Positions 1-5,604 of a stretch of DNA of 5,837 nucleotides are shown piece by piece (position 1 is the first letter of the stretch; each line of letters starts with the position of its first letter). The stretch covers positions 1 through 5,837 of the forward strand of contig DQGZ01000029.1 in NCBI GenBank assembly GCA_003531345.1, read 5' to 3'. The position numbers and the translations under genes are program-made. The notes under the pieces were generated by a model. It was not told the DNA's origin. It saw nothing but the letters and a program-made list of their open reading frames with translations, and ran no database searches. The DNA comes from Alphaproteobacteria bacterium (GTDB lineage: Bacteria > Pseudomonadota > Alphaproteobacteria > Rickettsiales > UBA8987).

Positions 1-66
1 GTCAATGGCATATTCATACTTGACTTTAAAGCTAAAACCAGCATAAAAAGCCCTAGAATAATATAG
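1..66 (+). other. Left edge; possible 3' tail of an upstream plus-strand gene
   Basis: Two plus-strand frames are open from the window edge. One ends at TAA 44-46, with last residues YSYLTLKLKPA. The other ends at TAG 64-66, with last residues KTSIKSPRII. Either could be the last codons of a gene that begins outside the window, or neither. I recognise no family in so short a piece. If one is real, trcR follows it by only 16-36 bp and the promoter-like pair here would lie partly inside coding sequence. Confidence 0.2.
20..47 (+). promoter_or_regulatory. Candidate sigma70-type promoter for trcR-nhaA
   Basis: TTGACT at 20-25 matches the -35 consensus at five of six positions. CATAAA at 42-47 matches the -10 consensus at four of six, with a 16-bp spacer. 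Transcription would begin near 53-55, leaving a leader of about 30 nt before the trcR start codon. The pair is assigned by eye in AT-rich DNA, where chance matches are common. Confidence 0.35.
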
Positions 67-68
67 TC

Positions 69-74
69 AAAGGA
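69..74 (+). promoter_or_regulatory. Ribosome binding site of trcR
   Basis: AAAGGA lies 8 nt before the ATG at 83. It is the clearest Shine-Dalgarno in the window and supports 83 rather than the in-frame ATG at 98 as the trcR start. Confidence 0.7.
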
Positions 75-82
75 ATTATAAA

Positions 83-658
83 ATGACCCAACCATTAATG
101 CAGAAATCAACCGCCGTCTGGCTGGTTGAAAATACCAAACTAACTTTTGACCAGATAGCAGAATTCTGCGGTCTTCACCCGCTTGAAGTACAGGGAATAG
201 CCGATGGGGACGTTGCTCAAGGCGTTATTGGCACTGACCCTGTTTTAAAAGGCGTTACCACTCGTGAAAGTATAAAGGAGTGCGAGTTAGACGAGGCAAA
301 AAGAATAAGCTTTACAGATACTTACAAGGAGTATCTCGCAATTGAGAAGAAGCGCAAAAAAGCAAAATACACCCCAGTTGCAAGAAGGCAAGACAAGCCT
401 GATGCCATAGCTTGGATAATTAAAAATCACCCTGAAATAACTGATGGGCAGATATCTAAATTGGTTGGCACCACTAAAAAAACCATTGAAGATATTCGCG
501 GTAAAACTTACTGGAATTTGAACAATTTAAAACCTCGTGACCCTGTATTGCTGGGTCTTTGTACACAAACCGCACTTGAAAACGCAATTGCTTCTGCGAA
601 GGATAAATCTCAGGATATAAAAACAGAAAAAGACCACAAAAAGGCTAGTGCAGCATAA
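83..658 (+). CDS. trcR: TrcR family cell-cycle transcriptional regulator (DUF1013)
   Basis: A 191-residue protein that I recognise as the DUF1013/TrcR family, an alphaproteobacterial family annotated as a cell-cycle transcriptional regulator. The N-terminal stretch AVWLVENTKLTFDQIAEFCG (residues 11-30), followed by LHPLEVQGIADGDVAQG, is the family hallmark. Its helix-turn-helix-like pattern recurs at residues 108-140 (AIAWIIKNHPEITDGQISKL onward). Each copy is followed by a DPVLxG motif (residues 52-57 and 153-158), so the protein looks like two related modules joined by a Lys/Arg-rich linker (about 84-103). The C-terminal 20 residues are charged and probably disordered. There is no signal peptide or membrane segment, so it should be cytoplasmic. 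The start at 83 has a good Shine-Dalgarno. nhaA follows after 3 bp. Family assignment is firm; the regulatory role comes from family annotation. Confidence 0.9.
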   Translation: MTQPLMQKSTAVWLVENTKLTFDQIAEFCGLHPLEVQGIADGDVAQGVIGTDPVLKGVTTRESIKECELDEAKRISFTDTYKEYLAIEKKRKKAKYTPVARRQDKPDAIAWIIKNHPEITDGQISKLVGTTKKTIEDIRGKTYWNLNNLKPRDPVLLGLCTQTALENAIASAKDKSQDIKTEKDHKKASAA

Positions 659-661
659 GGC

Positions 662-1810
662 ATGGTAAAAAACTTTTTTAAATCAGAATCCGCCGTTGGA
701 ATTGTGATGATATTCTCAGCGGCATTAGCATTGATAATTGCCAATAGCCCTGCAAGTGTTGATTATTTTAGCTTCCTGCAAACAAAACTAAAACTTCCCT
801 TCCTTTCTATTTCTGTACAGCACTTTGTGCAGGACGTTATGATGGTTGCCTTCTTTTTCCTTATCGGTTTGGAGCTAAAAAGGGAAATGTTTGAAGGTTT
901 TTTAACAGACAGAAAGCAGATAATGCTTCCTTTGGTTGCCGCAATAGGTGGAATGGTAGTTCCTGCAGCCATTTATTTAGGGATAAACAATTCAAATAAT
1001 GAGGCATTTAATGGCTGGGCAATACCGTCAGCAACTGATATTGCGTTTGCGGTGTGTATTCTTGGTTTAGTGGCAAAAAAAATCAGCCCAGCAGCAAAGA
1101 TATTACTATTAGCTATAGCCATATTTGATGACCTTGGCGCTATAATAATAATTGCCCTTTTCTACAGCAAACAACTTAACCTGGAATTATTGTTGGTATG
1201 TGGATTAATTATAGGGATTATGTTTTTGTTAAATAAGTATAATTTCAACAAGGTAATTATTTACATACTGCTTGGGCTGGTGCTCGTTGCCCTTTTCTAC
1301 ATGGCTGGAATTCACACCACTGTTGCAGGCGTTATCACCGCCTTTATGATACCTAAATATAAGGATAGCTCAAAGAAAGTTTCCCTCATTAAAAACCTAG
1401 AAAAAAAGATTCACTATCCTGTAAATTTTGCCGTCTTACCATTATTCGCCTTTGTTTCATCTGGCATTGACCTGAGAAACCTGACCAATGAAATGTTATT
1501 TAGCGGCATTACTATGGGGGTTTGCCTAGGGCTATTCCTCGGCAAGCAGCTGGGTATATTCGGCTTTACTTATGCAATGGTGAAGTTCAAATTTGCAACA
1601 AAACCAAGTGGGGTAAACTGGCTGGATATTTATGGCGTTTCCATACTGGCAGGAATTGGCTTCACCATGAGCCTGTTCATAAACGCACTGGCATTCAGTG
1701 ACCCTGTTTATCTGGAAGAAGCAAAACTAGGAATAATTCTGGGGTCTATTCTCTCTACGATTTTAGGGGCAATAGTATTTAAGCTTGGCAGCAGCTTAAA
1801 AAAAGCCTAG
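662..1810 (+). CDS. nhaA: Na+/H+ antiporter NhaA
   Basis: A 382-residue polytopic inner-membrane protein, close to the 388 residues of Escherichia coli NhaA, which exports Na+ or Li+ in exchange for H+. The key residues are visible. The Asp pair in AIFDDLGA is at 156-157 (E. coli D163/D164). SATDIAFA contains T125-D126 (T132/D133). GLELKRE has E71 and E75 (E78/E82). H218 in GIHTTVAGV corresponds to pH-sensor H225, and K295 in LGKQLG to K300. About twelve hydrophobic segments are present, and the protein appears complete. The start codon lies 3 bp after the trcR stop without a well-spaced Shine-Dalgarno, so translation is probably coupled to trcR. The stop TAG directly abuts the stop of the convergent gene. 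The likely role is sodium and pH homeostasis. Confidence 0.97.
   Translation: MVKNFFKSESAVGIVMIFSAALALIIANSPASVDYFSFLQTKLKLPFLSISVQHFVQDVMMVAFFFLIGLELKREMFEGFLTDRKQIMLPLVAAIGGMVVPAAIYLGINNSNNEAFNGWAIPSATDIAFAVCILGLVAKKISPAAKILLLAIAIFDDLGAIIIIALFYSKQLNLELLLVCGLIIGIMFLLNKYNFNKVIIYILLGLVLVALFYMAGIHTTVAGVITAFMIPKYKDSSKKVSLIKNLEKKIHYPVNFAVLPLFAFVSSGIDLRNLTNEMLFSGITMGVCLGLFLGKQLGIFGFTYAMVKFKFATKPSGVNWLDIYGVSILAGIGFTMSLFINALAFSDPVYLEEAKLGIILGSILSTILGAIVFKLGSSLKKA
1778..1800. repeat. Inverted repeat at the 3' end of nhaA
   Basis: TTTAAGCT (1778-1785) and AGCTTAAA (1793-1800) are perfect 8-bp complementary arms around a 7-nt loop, inside the last codons of nhaA. On the plus strand the hairpin is followed by a run of A, not T. 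On the minus strand the T run precedes the hairpin. It therefore does not have the layout of an intrinsic terminator in either direction, although it is the only hairpin near the convergent junction. Confidence 0.5.
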
Positions 1811-2668
1811 TTAAAAACTGTCTTCTACTATTATGTAACCACGTTTTGCGCCGCCGTAAGCAGTTGTGTTCATTGCCCTGTAAAGGTCTTCTATTTCTAC
1901 CCAATACCACGGTGTTTTATAGGCAGCGGTATCTAGTATTAGCGCCTTGGCTTTTTTCATACCATTATAAGCACCTATTGTTGAAAAATGCCCTGATTGC
2001 GGTAAACCAAAAACTGCCCCATAAAAATTAGCAATTATGAATTTGTTATTTGACAGGGTACACTCCTTCAAATGGGTAATAAAATTATTCACCCCCATTT
2101 CAAAATTATCATGTGCGTAATGTATCTCCGTTTTGCATTTATATATCTGCAATATCTCCATCACCTCAATAAGACTTAAGCCTGGGTTAAATTTTGCAAA
2201 ATCAACGTAGCCTATATCATCCTTTATTTTAGGCAGAATATTCTCACGCTTTTTTACCATCAGGTCAGTTTCGTCATTCAAAAGATTTTCCTGAGTATAG
2301 AGATTATATTCATATTCTTTAAGCTCACCTGTTGCCCTATCAAATAACCTGAAGCTTTTTTCATTTACCTCTGGCAGAACGCCTTTTTCAAGCCTTAATG
2401 AATTTAGCACCGTAACCATTGAAGCCACTGAAGAATAGAAAGGGTTTATCTGTGTCTGGTAATTATGCGCCAGAAAAAAGAAAGAATTATGATAGATACT
2501 TTTCACCATAAGAGCCCTGCCCTCTGGCGAATTCCATGGAATTACAGCTATACGCTCATGACCATTTTCTTTTAAAGCTTCAAAATGTTTATAATCCGTC
2601 TGGTGCTTTTCCAGCTTAAAGTTTGAAGCTGAAGGCGTGTTACGAAAAAATTTATCAAAAATTCCCAT
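1811..2668 (-). CDS. Phytochelatin synthase-like protein with Ser at the catalytic Cys position
   Basis: A 285-residue protein of the phytochelatin synthase fold (papain-like; PF05023-type). Canonical enzymes use a Cys-His-Asp triad to cleave Gly from glutathione and, in eukaryotes, to transfer gamma-Glu-Cys. Visible motifs are NYQTQINPFYSSVASMVTVL (70-88 region), YTQENLLND (124-132), SGHFSTIGAY (225-234) and LILDTAAYK (243-251). Q73 matches the oxyanion-hole Gln, H227 the catalytic His and D246 the catalytic Asp. The nucleophile position, Cys in the usual YC(G/S)xAS motif, is Ser79 (TCT at 2434-2432). The only Cys residues are 178 and 203. The spacing from nucleophile to His is 148 residues, longer than the roughly 106-113 of plant and cyanobacterial enzymes, so there is an insertion around 103-150. 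No signal peptide or C-terminal Cys-rich domain is seen. It follows the DUF1704 gene by 24 bp. Activity as a classical synthase is doubtful. Confidence 0.82.
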   Translation of the reverse strand: MGIFDKFFRNTPSASNFKLEKHQTDYKHFEALKENGHERIAVIPWNSPEGRALMVKSIYHNSFFFLAHNYQTQINPFYSSVASMVTVLNSLRLEKGVLPEVNEKSFRLFDRATGELKEYEYNLYTQENLLNDETDLMVKKRENILPKIKDDIGYVDFAKFNPGLSLIEVMEILQIYKCKTEIHYAHDNFEMGVNNFITHLKECTLSNNKFIIANFYGAVFGLPQSGHFSTIGAYNGMKKAKALILDTAAYKTPWYWVEIEDLYRAMNTTAYGGAKRGYIIVEDSF

Positions 2669-2692
2669 CCTATAGAGGTTTTTGGTTGTTAT

Positions 2693-3910
2693 TCACGCTG
2701 CATCATCAAGGTTAGTAGCAAACTGCATAAACGCTAATATTGCCGTAAGATGGTGGATATTTTCAAACCACATCGGCAAAAATTTAGGCATTTGCACTGA
2801 ACCTACCTCCATCATCCTATTGACCAATGGTACATCACCCGTGGTAAGTTTTCCACTAAAAAGCGCATATAGACCATTCATATTATTTTCCCGCATTGAT
2901 TTGAGAAAAAAACTATACACTTCAAGCATACCTTTTATGTAAACTGCATCTTTCATGAATATTATGCCGCCCTTTGGATTGCCGCCCCTAAAGATGCGCA
3001 TTGCTGAAAGATAACTCTCTTCACTTTCATCACCATGTTTTCTGAAGAACTTGAATAGGTCTATCAGGTCGGCACCGCCAATTGCCATATCAATTGCTAC
3101 TATACGCAGGGCAATTCTTTTTAGTCGCAGAAGGTGGATTGATCCAGTTATAAGCTCCGAGAACTGAGCCAACCCTTCCTGTGTTGCGGTAGTACGGGGG
3201 GAAGTAAACTCCATACAGGTCATGACGGGTTGCGCCGCACCGTTTATTGAACATAGTGCATGGGTAAAAACCTCATGGTGAAGCAACTGACGAGCCTCAT
3301 ATTTCTTAAATAATGTATTGTCACGTATCTTTACTCGTGAAGAACTTACCGATGCACGTGATGAAGAATTGGGGTCAATAACTATATTTATTTCATTATT
3401 TCTAAACACCTTATTGGTGTTCAATTCAATATATGAAGCTAATTCCTGTGATGTCATTTCACCACTTTCACTTTCCTCCTGCTCACTTTTAAAACTTGCC
3501 ACTACCTCAAGGAAATATTTTGCTGCTGCTAAACTGGTTGCCTTATAACCGCTCAATGTTTCATATGGGCTACCATAAAGCTCCTTTGAAATCTCGGTAA
3601 CTCGCTCTGTTCCCACGCCCTCCATCATCTCCAAAGCCAGAACATAACTTTCAGCATTACTGCGCAAAAATTCAACTTCTGGCTCATTATCGTCAACGCA
3701 CCCATCGACCACTTCTTGCATCCTCTGTTTTTTTTCGGAGAGATCTTTTTTAGTATAATCAAACTCAGGAAGGCGGTAATTACCTTTTTCCACCTCGGCT
3801 AAAAATTCTTTTTTTGCCATATCTGGCCAGTTAAGTGTTCCAAGCACCGATATTTCCTTGGCCACTGAACGATATTTTTCATTAAGCTCTTTTAATTTTT
3901 CCAGTTTCAT
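2693..3910 (-). CDS. DUF1704 / QEGLA-motif putative zinc peptidase (MATCAP-related)
   Basis: A 405-residue protein that I recognise as the bacterial DUF1704 family (PF08014), often annotated 'flavohemoglobin expression-modulating QEGLA motif protein'. Its eukaryotic relatives are microtubule-associated tyrosine carboxypeptidases (MATCAP). The metal-binding motif is HHEVFTHAL with H212, E213 and H217 (HExxxH). The signature TQEGLAQF has E245, the expected third zinc ligand. A second family block, FRGGNPKGG...KDAVYIKG, spans residues 307-327. The N-terminal 130 residues are mostly charged helices with no signal peptide or membrane segment, so a cytoplasmic location is likely. The gene lies between miaA (55 bp upstream) and the phytochelatin-synthase-like gene (24 bp downstream). 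No strong Shine-Dalgarno precedes the ATG. Peptidase activity is inferred from the motif and the eukaryotic homologues; the substrate is unknown. Confidence 0.88.
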   Translation of the reverse strand: MKLEKLKELNEKYRSVAKEISVLGTLNWPDMAKKEFLAEVEKGNYRLPEFDYTKKDLSEKKQRMQEVVDGCVDDNEPEVEFLRSNAESYVLALEMMEGVGTERVTEISKELYGSPYETLSGYKATSLAAAKYFLEVVASFKSEQEESESGEMTSQELASYIELNTNKVFRNNEINIVIDPNSSSRASVSSSRVKIRDNTLFKKYEARQLLHHEVFTHALCSINGAAQPVMTCMEFTSPRTTATQEGLAQFSELITGSIHLLRLKRIALRIVAIDMAIGGADLIDLFKFFRKHGDESEESYLSAMRIFRGGNPKGGIIFMKDAVYIKGMLEVYSFFLKSMRENNMNGLYALFSGKLTTGDVPLVNRMMEVGSVQMPKFLPMWFENIHHLTAILAFMQFATNLDDAA

Positions 3911-3965
3911 TCAGGTTATTTTCTGTCCATAATTTTTTAATAGCTTATGCTCATAATTAATAGAA

Positions 3966-4892
3966 TTAACTTAGAACTTCATACTCCACAATCTCTAACT
4001 GTTTTTCTAGCCCCAAACTCCAGCCACGCCACCATGTCAGTTGCCTTTTTGCATAATTACGGGTGACCTGCTGAGCCTTTTGGATTGCCGCCTCCAGAGA
4101 CATTTCTCCTTTTGTATAGGCTATCAACTCCCTTAAACCATGGGCTTTATGCGCTGGAAGGTCTGATAATTTTTTACCTGACAAAACCGCTTTATCAAAG
4201 ATATTGCCTGCATTACCTGCCTCTTCTGCCACGCCCCACTCCAGCATTTTTAAAAAACGGTAATTTATTTTTTCATAGGTTTTCTGCCTGCTGATATTGA
4301 GATAGTGAATCACAAAATCCGATATTTCAAAAAACTTCTTATTTGGTTGTTTTTGCCAGTCAAATATTGACCTGCCAGTATGAAGAACCACTTCATATGC
4401 CCTTATTATACGCTGTGTATCTGCTGGTTTTAACTTTTGCGACTGCTCATCAAGCTTTATCAGATTATCATAAACCACGGGAAGACCATCGGCTAATATC
4501 TGTGCAACTATACCCTCCCTGACCTCTCTGGGTATTTCTGGGATTGTCGTAACACCCTCTATCAGGCATTTTAAATACATACCCGTGCCACCCACCAGAA
4601 TTATTTTCTTACCCAATCTTGTCTGTTCATTTATTGTATCAGCCACTTCATGCAGCCATTTTGTTAGATCAGAATGTTCAGTGATTGACCTATGCCCGAA
4701 CAACAAATGCGGCAAGCCTTTCCGCTCCTCTTCCGTAGGCTGGTTGGTGATTATGGGTATCTCCTTATATATCTGCATTGAGTCTGCATTTATAATGACT
4801 GAATCTGGCGCAGCCAATGCCAGCCTCACCGCCTGATCGGTCTTCCCCGATGCGGTTGCACCATAAACTATGTGTATCTTGTTACGTTGCAT
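3966..4892 (-). CDS. miaA: tRNA dimethylallyltransferase MiaA
   Basis: A 308-residue cytoplasmic enzyme that transfers the dimethylallyl group to N6 of A37 in tRNAs reading UNN codons, the first step of the i6A/ms2i6A modification. The P-loop GATASGKT is at 11-18. NADSMQIY (35-42) contains D37, the likely catalytic Asp (E. coli D42). GGTGMYLK is at 101-108 with T103, DTQRIIRAYEV at 158-168, and the C-terminal NYAKRQLTWWRG at 279-290. Length and motif order are normal. The ATG is the only plausible start: an in-frame stop lies 12 nt upstream on the minus strand, and eight residues before the Tyr-Gly-Ala P-loop entry is usual. No clear Shine-Dalgarno is seen. It is the first gene of a minus-strand run with the DUF1704 and phytochelatin-synthase-like genes; co-transcription is inferred from spacing. 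Confidence 0.97.
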   Translation of the reverse strand: MQRNKIHIVYGATASGKTDQAVRLALAAPDSVIINADSMQIYKEIPIITNQPTEEERKGLPHLLFGHRSITEHSDLTKWLHEVADTINEQTRLGKKIILVGGTGMYLKCLIEGVTTIPEIPREVREGIVAQILADGLPVVYDNLIKLDEQSQKLKPADTQRIIRAYEVVLHTGRSIFDWQKQPNKKFFEISDFVIHYLNISRQKTYEKINYRFLKMLEWGVAEEAGNAGNIFDKAVLSGKKLSDLPAHKAHGLRELIAYTKGEMSLEAAIQKAQQVTRNYAKRQLTWWRGWSLGLEKQLEIVEYEVLS

Positions 4893-4941
4893 ATTTATAG
4901 TTGATTAAGATGAGCATTGTGGAGTTTGTAACCACTACGCA

Positions 4942-4961
4942 AAAAAGCAAGTAAGCTTTTT
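4942..4961. repeat. Inverted repeat in the miaA/flhB-like divergent region
   Basis: AAAAAGC (4942-4948) and GCTTTTT (4955-4961) are perfect 7-bp complementary arms around AAGTAA. The right arm ends in T and runs into TATAAT (4963-4968) on the plus strand. It lies between two divergent start codons, where a terminator is not expected. It could be an operator or a structure in the miaA leader, or chance in AT-rich DNA. Confidence 0.4.
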
Positions 4962-4990
4962 GTATAATTATATTATAAAACTGCTATCAA
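4961..4990 (-). promoter_or_regulatory. Candidate promoter for miaA
   Basis: On the minus strand TTGATA (4990-4985) matches the -35 consensus at five of six positions. After an 18-bp spacer, TATACA (4966-4961) matches the -10 consensus at four of six. This would give a miaA leader of about 60 nt containing the inverted repeat at 4942-4961. Several other TATAAT-like hexamers occur here on both strands, including a perfect TATAAT at 4963-4968 on the plus strand without a matching -35, so the exact promoter is uncertain. Confidence 0.3.
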
Positions 4991-5025
4991 TAATATTCTA
5001 AAATAGTTTTTAAAGTAAATTTCTG

Positions 5026-5310
5026 ATGACTGAAGAAAAGGAACAATATAACAAGAACAGCAAAGCAGTTGCCCTTAAATTTGAAATGGGCAAGGACGAG
5101 GCTCCTAAAGTAATTGCAAAAGGTCAGGCGGAGATTGCCGCAATGATAATAAAAGTTGCAAAGGAACATGGCGTTGAGATACGTGAAGACGCAAACCTAG
5201 TTGAAATATTACATGCACTGGAACTGGATGAATTCATACCGCTTGAAGCCTATACCGCTGTGGCAGAGATATTAAGGTTTATTTACCAGAAACAGGGGAA
5301 GAAATTGTAA
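5026..5310 (+). CDS. Free-standing FlhB C-terminal-like protein (COG2257 / FlhX type)
   Basis: A 94-residue soluble protein matching the cytoplasmic C-terminal domain of FlhB/YscU, the flagellar and type III export switch protein. AVALKFEMGKDEAPKVIAKG (14-33) is the stretch that follows the autocleavage site in FlhB. KEHGVEIREDANLVEILHAL (46-65) and the C-terminal EAYTAVAEILRFIYQ complete the domain. The membrane domain is absent. The positions matching the FlhB NPTH self-cleavage motif read N9-K10-N11-S12, so cleavage is not expected. Stand-alone proteins of this type (YlqH in Bacillus, FlhX in Campylobacter) are known; FlhX can stand in for part of FlhB. The Shine-Dalgarno is weak. No other flagellar gene is in the window, so the partner apparatus must be elsewhere or lost. 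Confidence 0.88.
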   Translation: MTEEKEQYNKNSKAVALKFEMGKDEAPKVIAKGQAEIAAMIIKVAKEHGVEIREDANLVEILHALELDEFIPLEAYTAVAEILRFIYQKQGKKL

Positions 5311-5340
5311 TAGATATAAGATTTTGAAAGTAACAGCCCC

Positions 5341-5370
5341 CTACCCCACACCTCTTCCAGAGCTGGGTAG
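5341..5370. repeat. Imperfect inverted repeat 1
   Basis: CTACCC (5341-5346) pairs with GGGTAG (5365-5370). Inside it CTCT (5352-5355) pairs with AGAG (5359-5362) around TCC, giving a 10-bp stem with an asymmetric internal loop. It is more G/C-rich than its surroundings and is not followed by a T run. Confidence 0.45.
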
Positions 5371-5449
5371 CAAGCCCCATATCCGTCATTACTGTAAAGG
5401 TTGTATAAATTATATAGCAGCCTTAGCCTTGCTTGGTTTTATCACCCCC

Positions 5450-5490
5450 CGACGAGAAGTATAATCTATACTTACCAAACAATTCCGTCG
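5450..5490. repeat. Nested inverted repeat 2
   Basis: AAGTATA (5457-5463) and TATACTT (5467-5473) are perfect 7-bp arms around ATC. They sit inside CGACG (5450-5454) and CGTCG (5486-5490), a perfect outer 5-bp pair. The two sides of the internal loop are unequal (2 and 12 nt). The inner part could be an operator-like palindrome; the nested form could be RNA structure. Confidence 0.45.
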
Positions 5491-5529
5491 CCCGTAAAAC
5501 TATACCCCAAAATTGCTAACTACTGATTT

Positions 5530-5568
5530 AGAAAGCCTACTGATAGAAACACTATCAATAAGCATTCT
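5530..5568. repeat. Inverted repeat 3 upstream of the MipA-like gene
   Basis: TGATAG (5541-5546) and CTATCA (5552-5557) are perfect 6-bp arms around AAACA. After a 4+4 nt internal loop, AGAAAGC (5530-5536) pairs with GCATTCT (5562-5568) with one mismatch. It ends about 25 bp before the -10-like hexamer of the next gene, so an operator or a structured upstream element is possible. Confidence 0.45.
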
Positions 5569-5592
5569 TCCTTGTATTTAACAATTTTTGGA

Positions 5593-5598
5593 TATAGT
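5593..5598 (+). promoter_or_regulatory. -10-like hexamer before the MipA-like gene
   Basis: TATAGT matches the -10 consensus at five of six positions, but no good -35 lies 16-18 bp upstream (TTGTAT at 5572-5577 gives a 15-bp spacer and three matches). Transcription would start near 5604-5606, at or just before the first ATG, implying a leaderless message or use of the ATG at 5626. Confidence 0.25.
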
Positions 5599-5604
5599 TT
5601 TAAA

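Larger units (their letters stand above)
5311..5604. other. 294-bp intergenic stretch with several inverted repeats
   Basis: No convincing gene lies here. The longest stop-free runs are about 41 codons on the plus strand (after TAA 5395-5397, no ATG) and 29 codons on the minus strand (5499-5410, no ATG). Composition is uneven: C runs at 5337-5341 and 5445-5450 stand out from AT-rich surroundings. AGCCCC occurs at 5335-5340 and 5373-5378, and AGCCTT is tandemly doubled at 5419-5430. Three inverted repeats are listed separately. I see no hairpin followed by a T run that would terminate the flhB-like transcript. A small RNA, an untranslated leader of the next gene or a dispersed palindromic element are possible. 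Confidence 0.5.

Noticed and set aside
763..972. 69-codon minus-strand open frame inside nhaA
   Set aside because: It is antisense to the conserved first third of nhaA, and its translation shows no recognisable motif.
1778..1810. Intrinsic terminator for nhaA or the opposite gene
   Set aside because: The hairpin is good, but on the plus strand it is followed by A, and on the minus strand the T run lies before it.
1846..2031. 61-codon plus-strand open frame inside the phytochelatin-synthase-like gene
   Set aside because: It is antisense to the conserved His/Asp region of a real gene, with no domain features.
2682..2942. 86-codon plus-strand open frame over the 3' part of the DUF1704 gene
   Set aside because: It is the reverse shadow of a conserved gene, with no ribosome binding site or family signature.
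3318..3548. 76-codon plus-strand open frame inside the DUF1704 gene
   Set aside because: It is a shadow frame opposite conserved coding sequence.
4085..4836. Two plus-strand open frames (4085-4294 and 4585-4836) inside miaA
   Set aside because: Both are antisense to conserved MiaA motifs and have no features of their own.
4987..5169. 60-codon minus-strand frame opposite the flhB-like gene
   Set aside because: Its Cys/Phe-rich translation is the usual antisense artefact, and the plus-strand gene has a clear family match.
5279..5380. 33-codon minus-strand frame with ATG, overlapping the flhB-like 3' end
   Set aside because: It is short, has no Shine-Dalgarno or known motif, and overlaps conserved coding sequence.
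5403..5445. Terminator after the flhB-like gene (GCTTGGTTTT region)
   Set aside because: The T run is short and no stable stem of matching arms precedes it.
5410..5499. 29-codon minus-strand open run ending in KPSKAKAAI
   Set aside because: It looks superficially like a protein C-terminus, but it has no ATG, has a stop directly upstream and matches no family I recognise.
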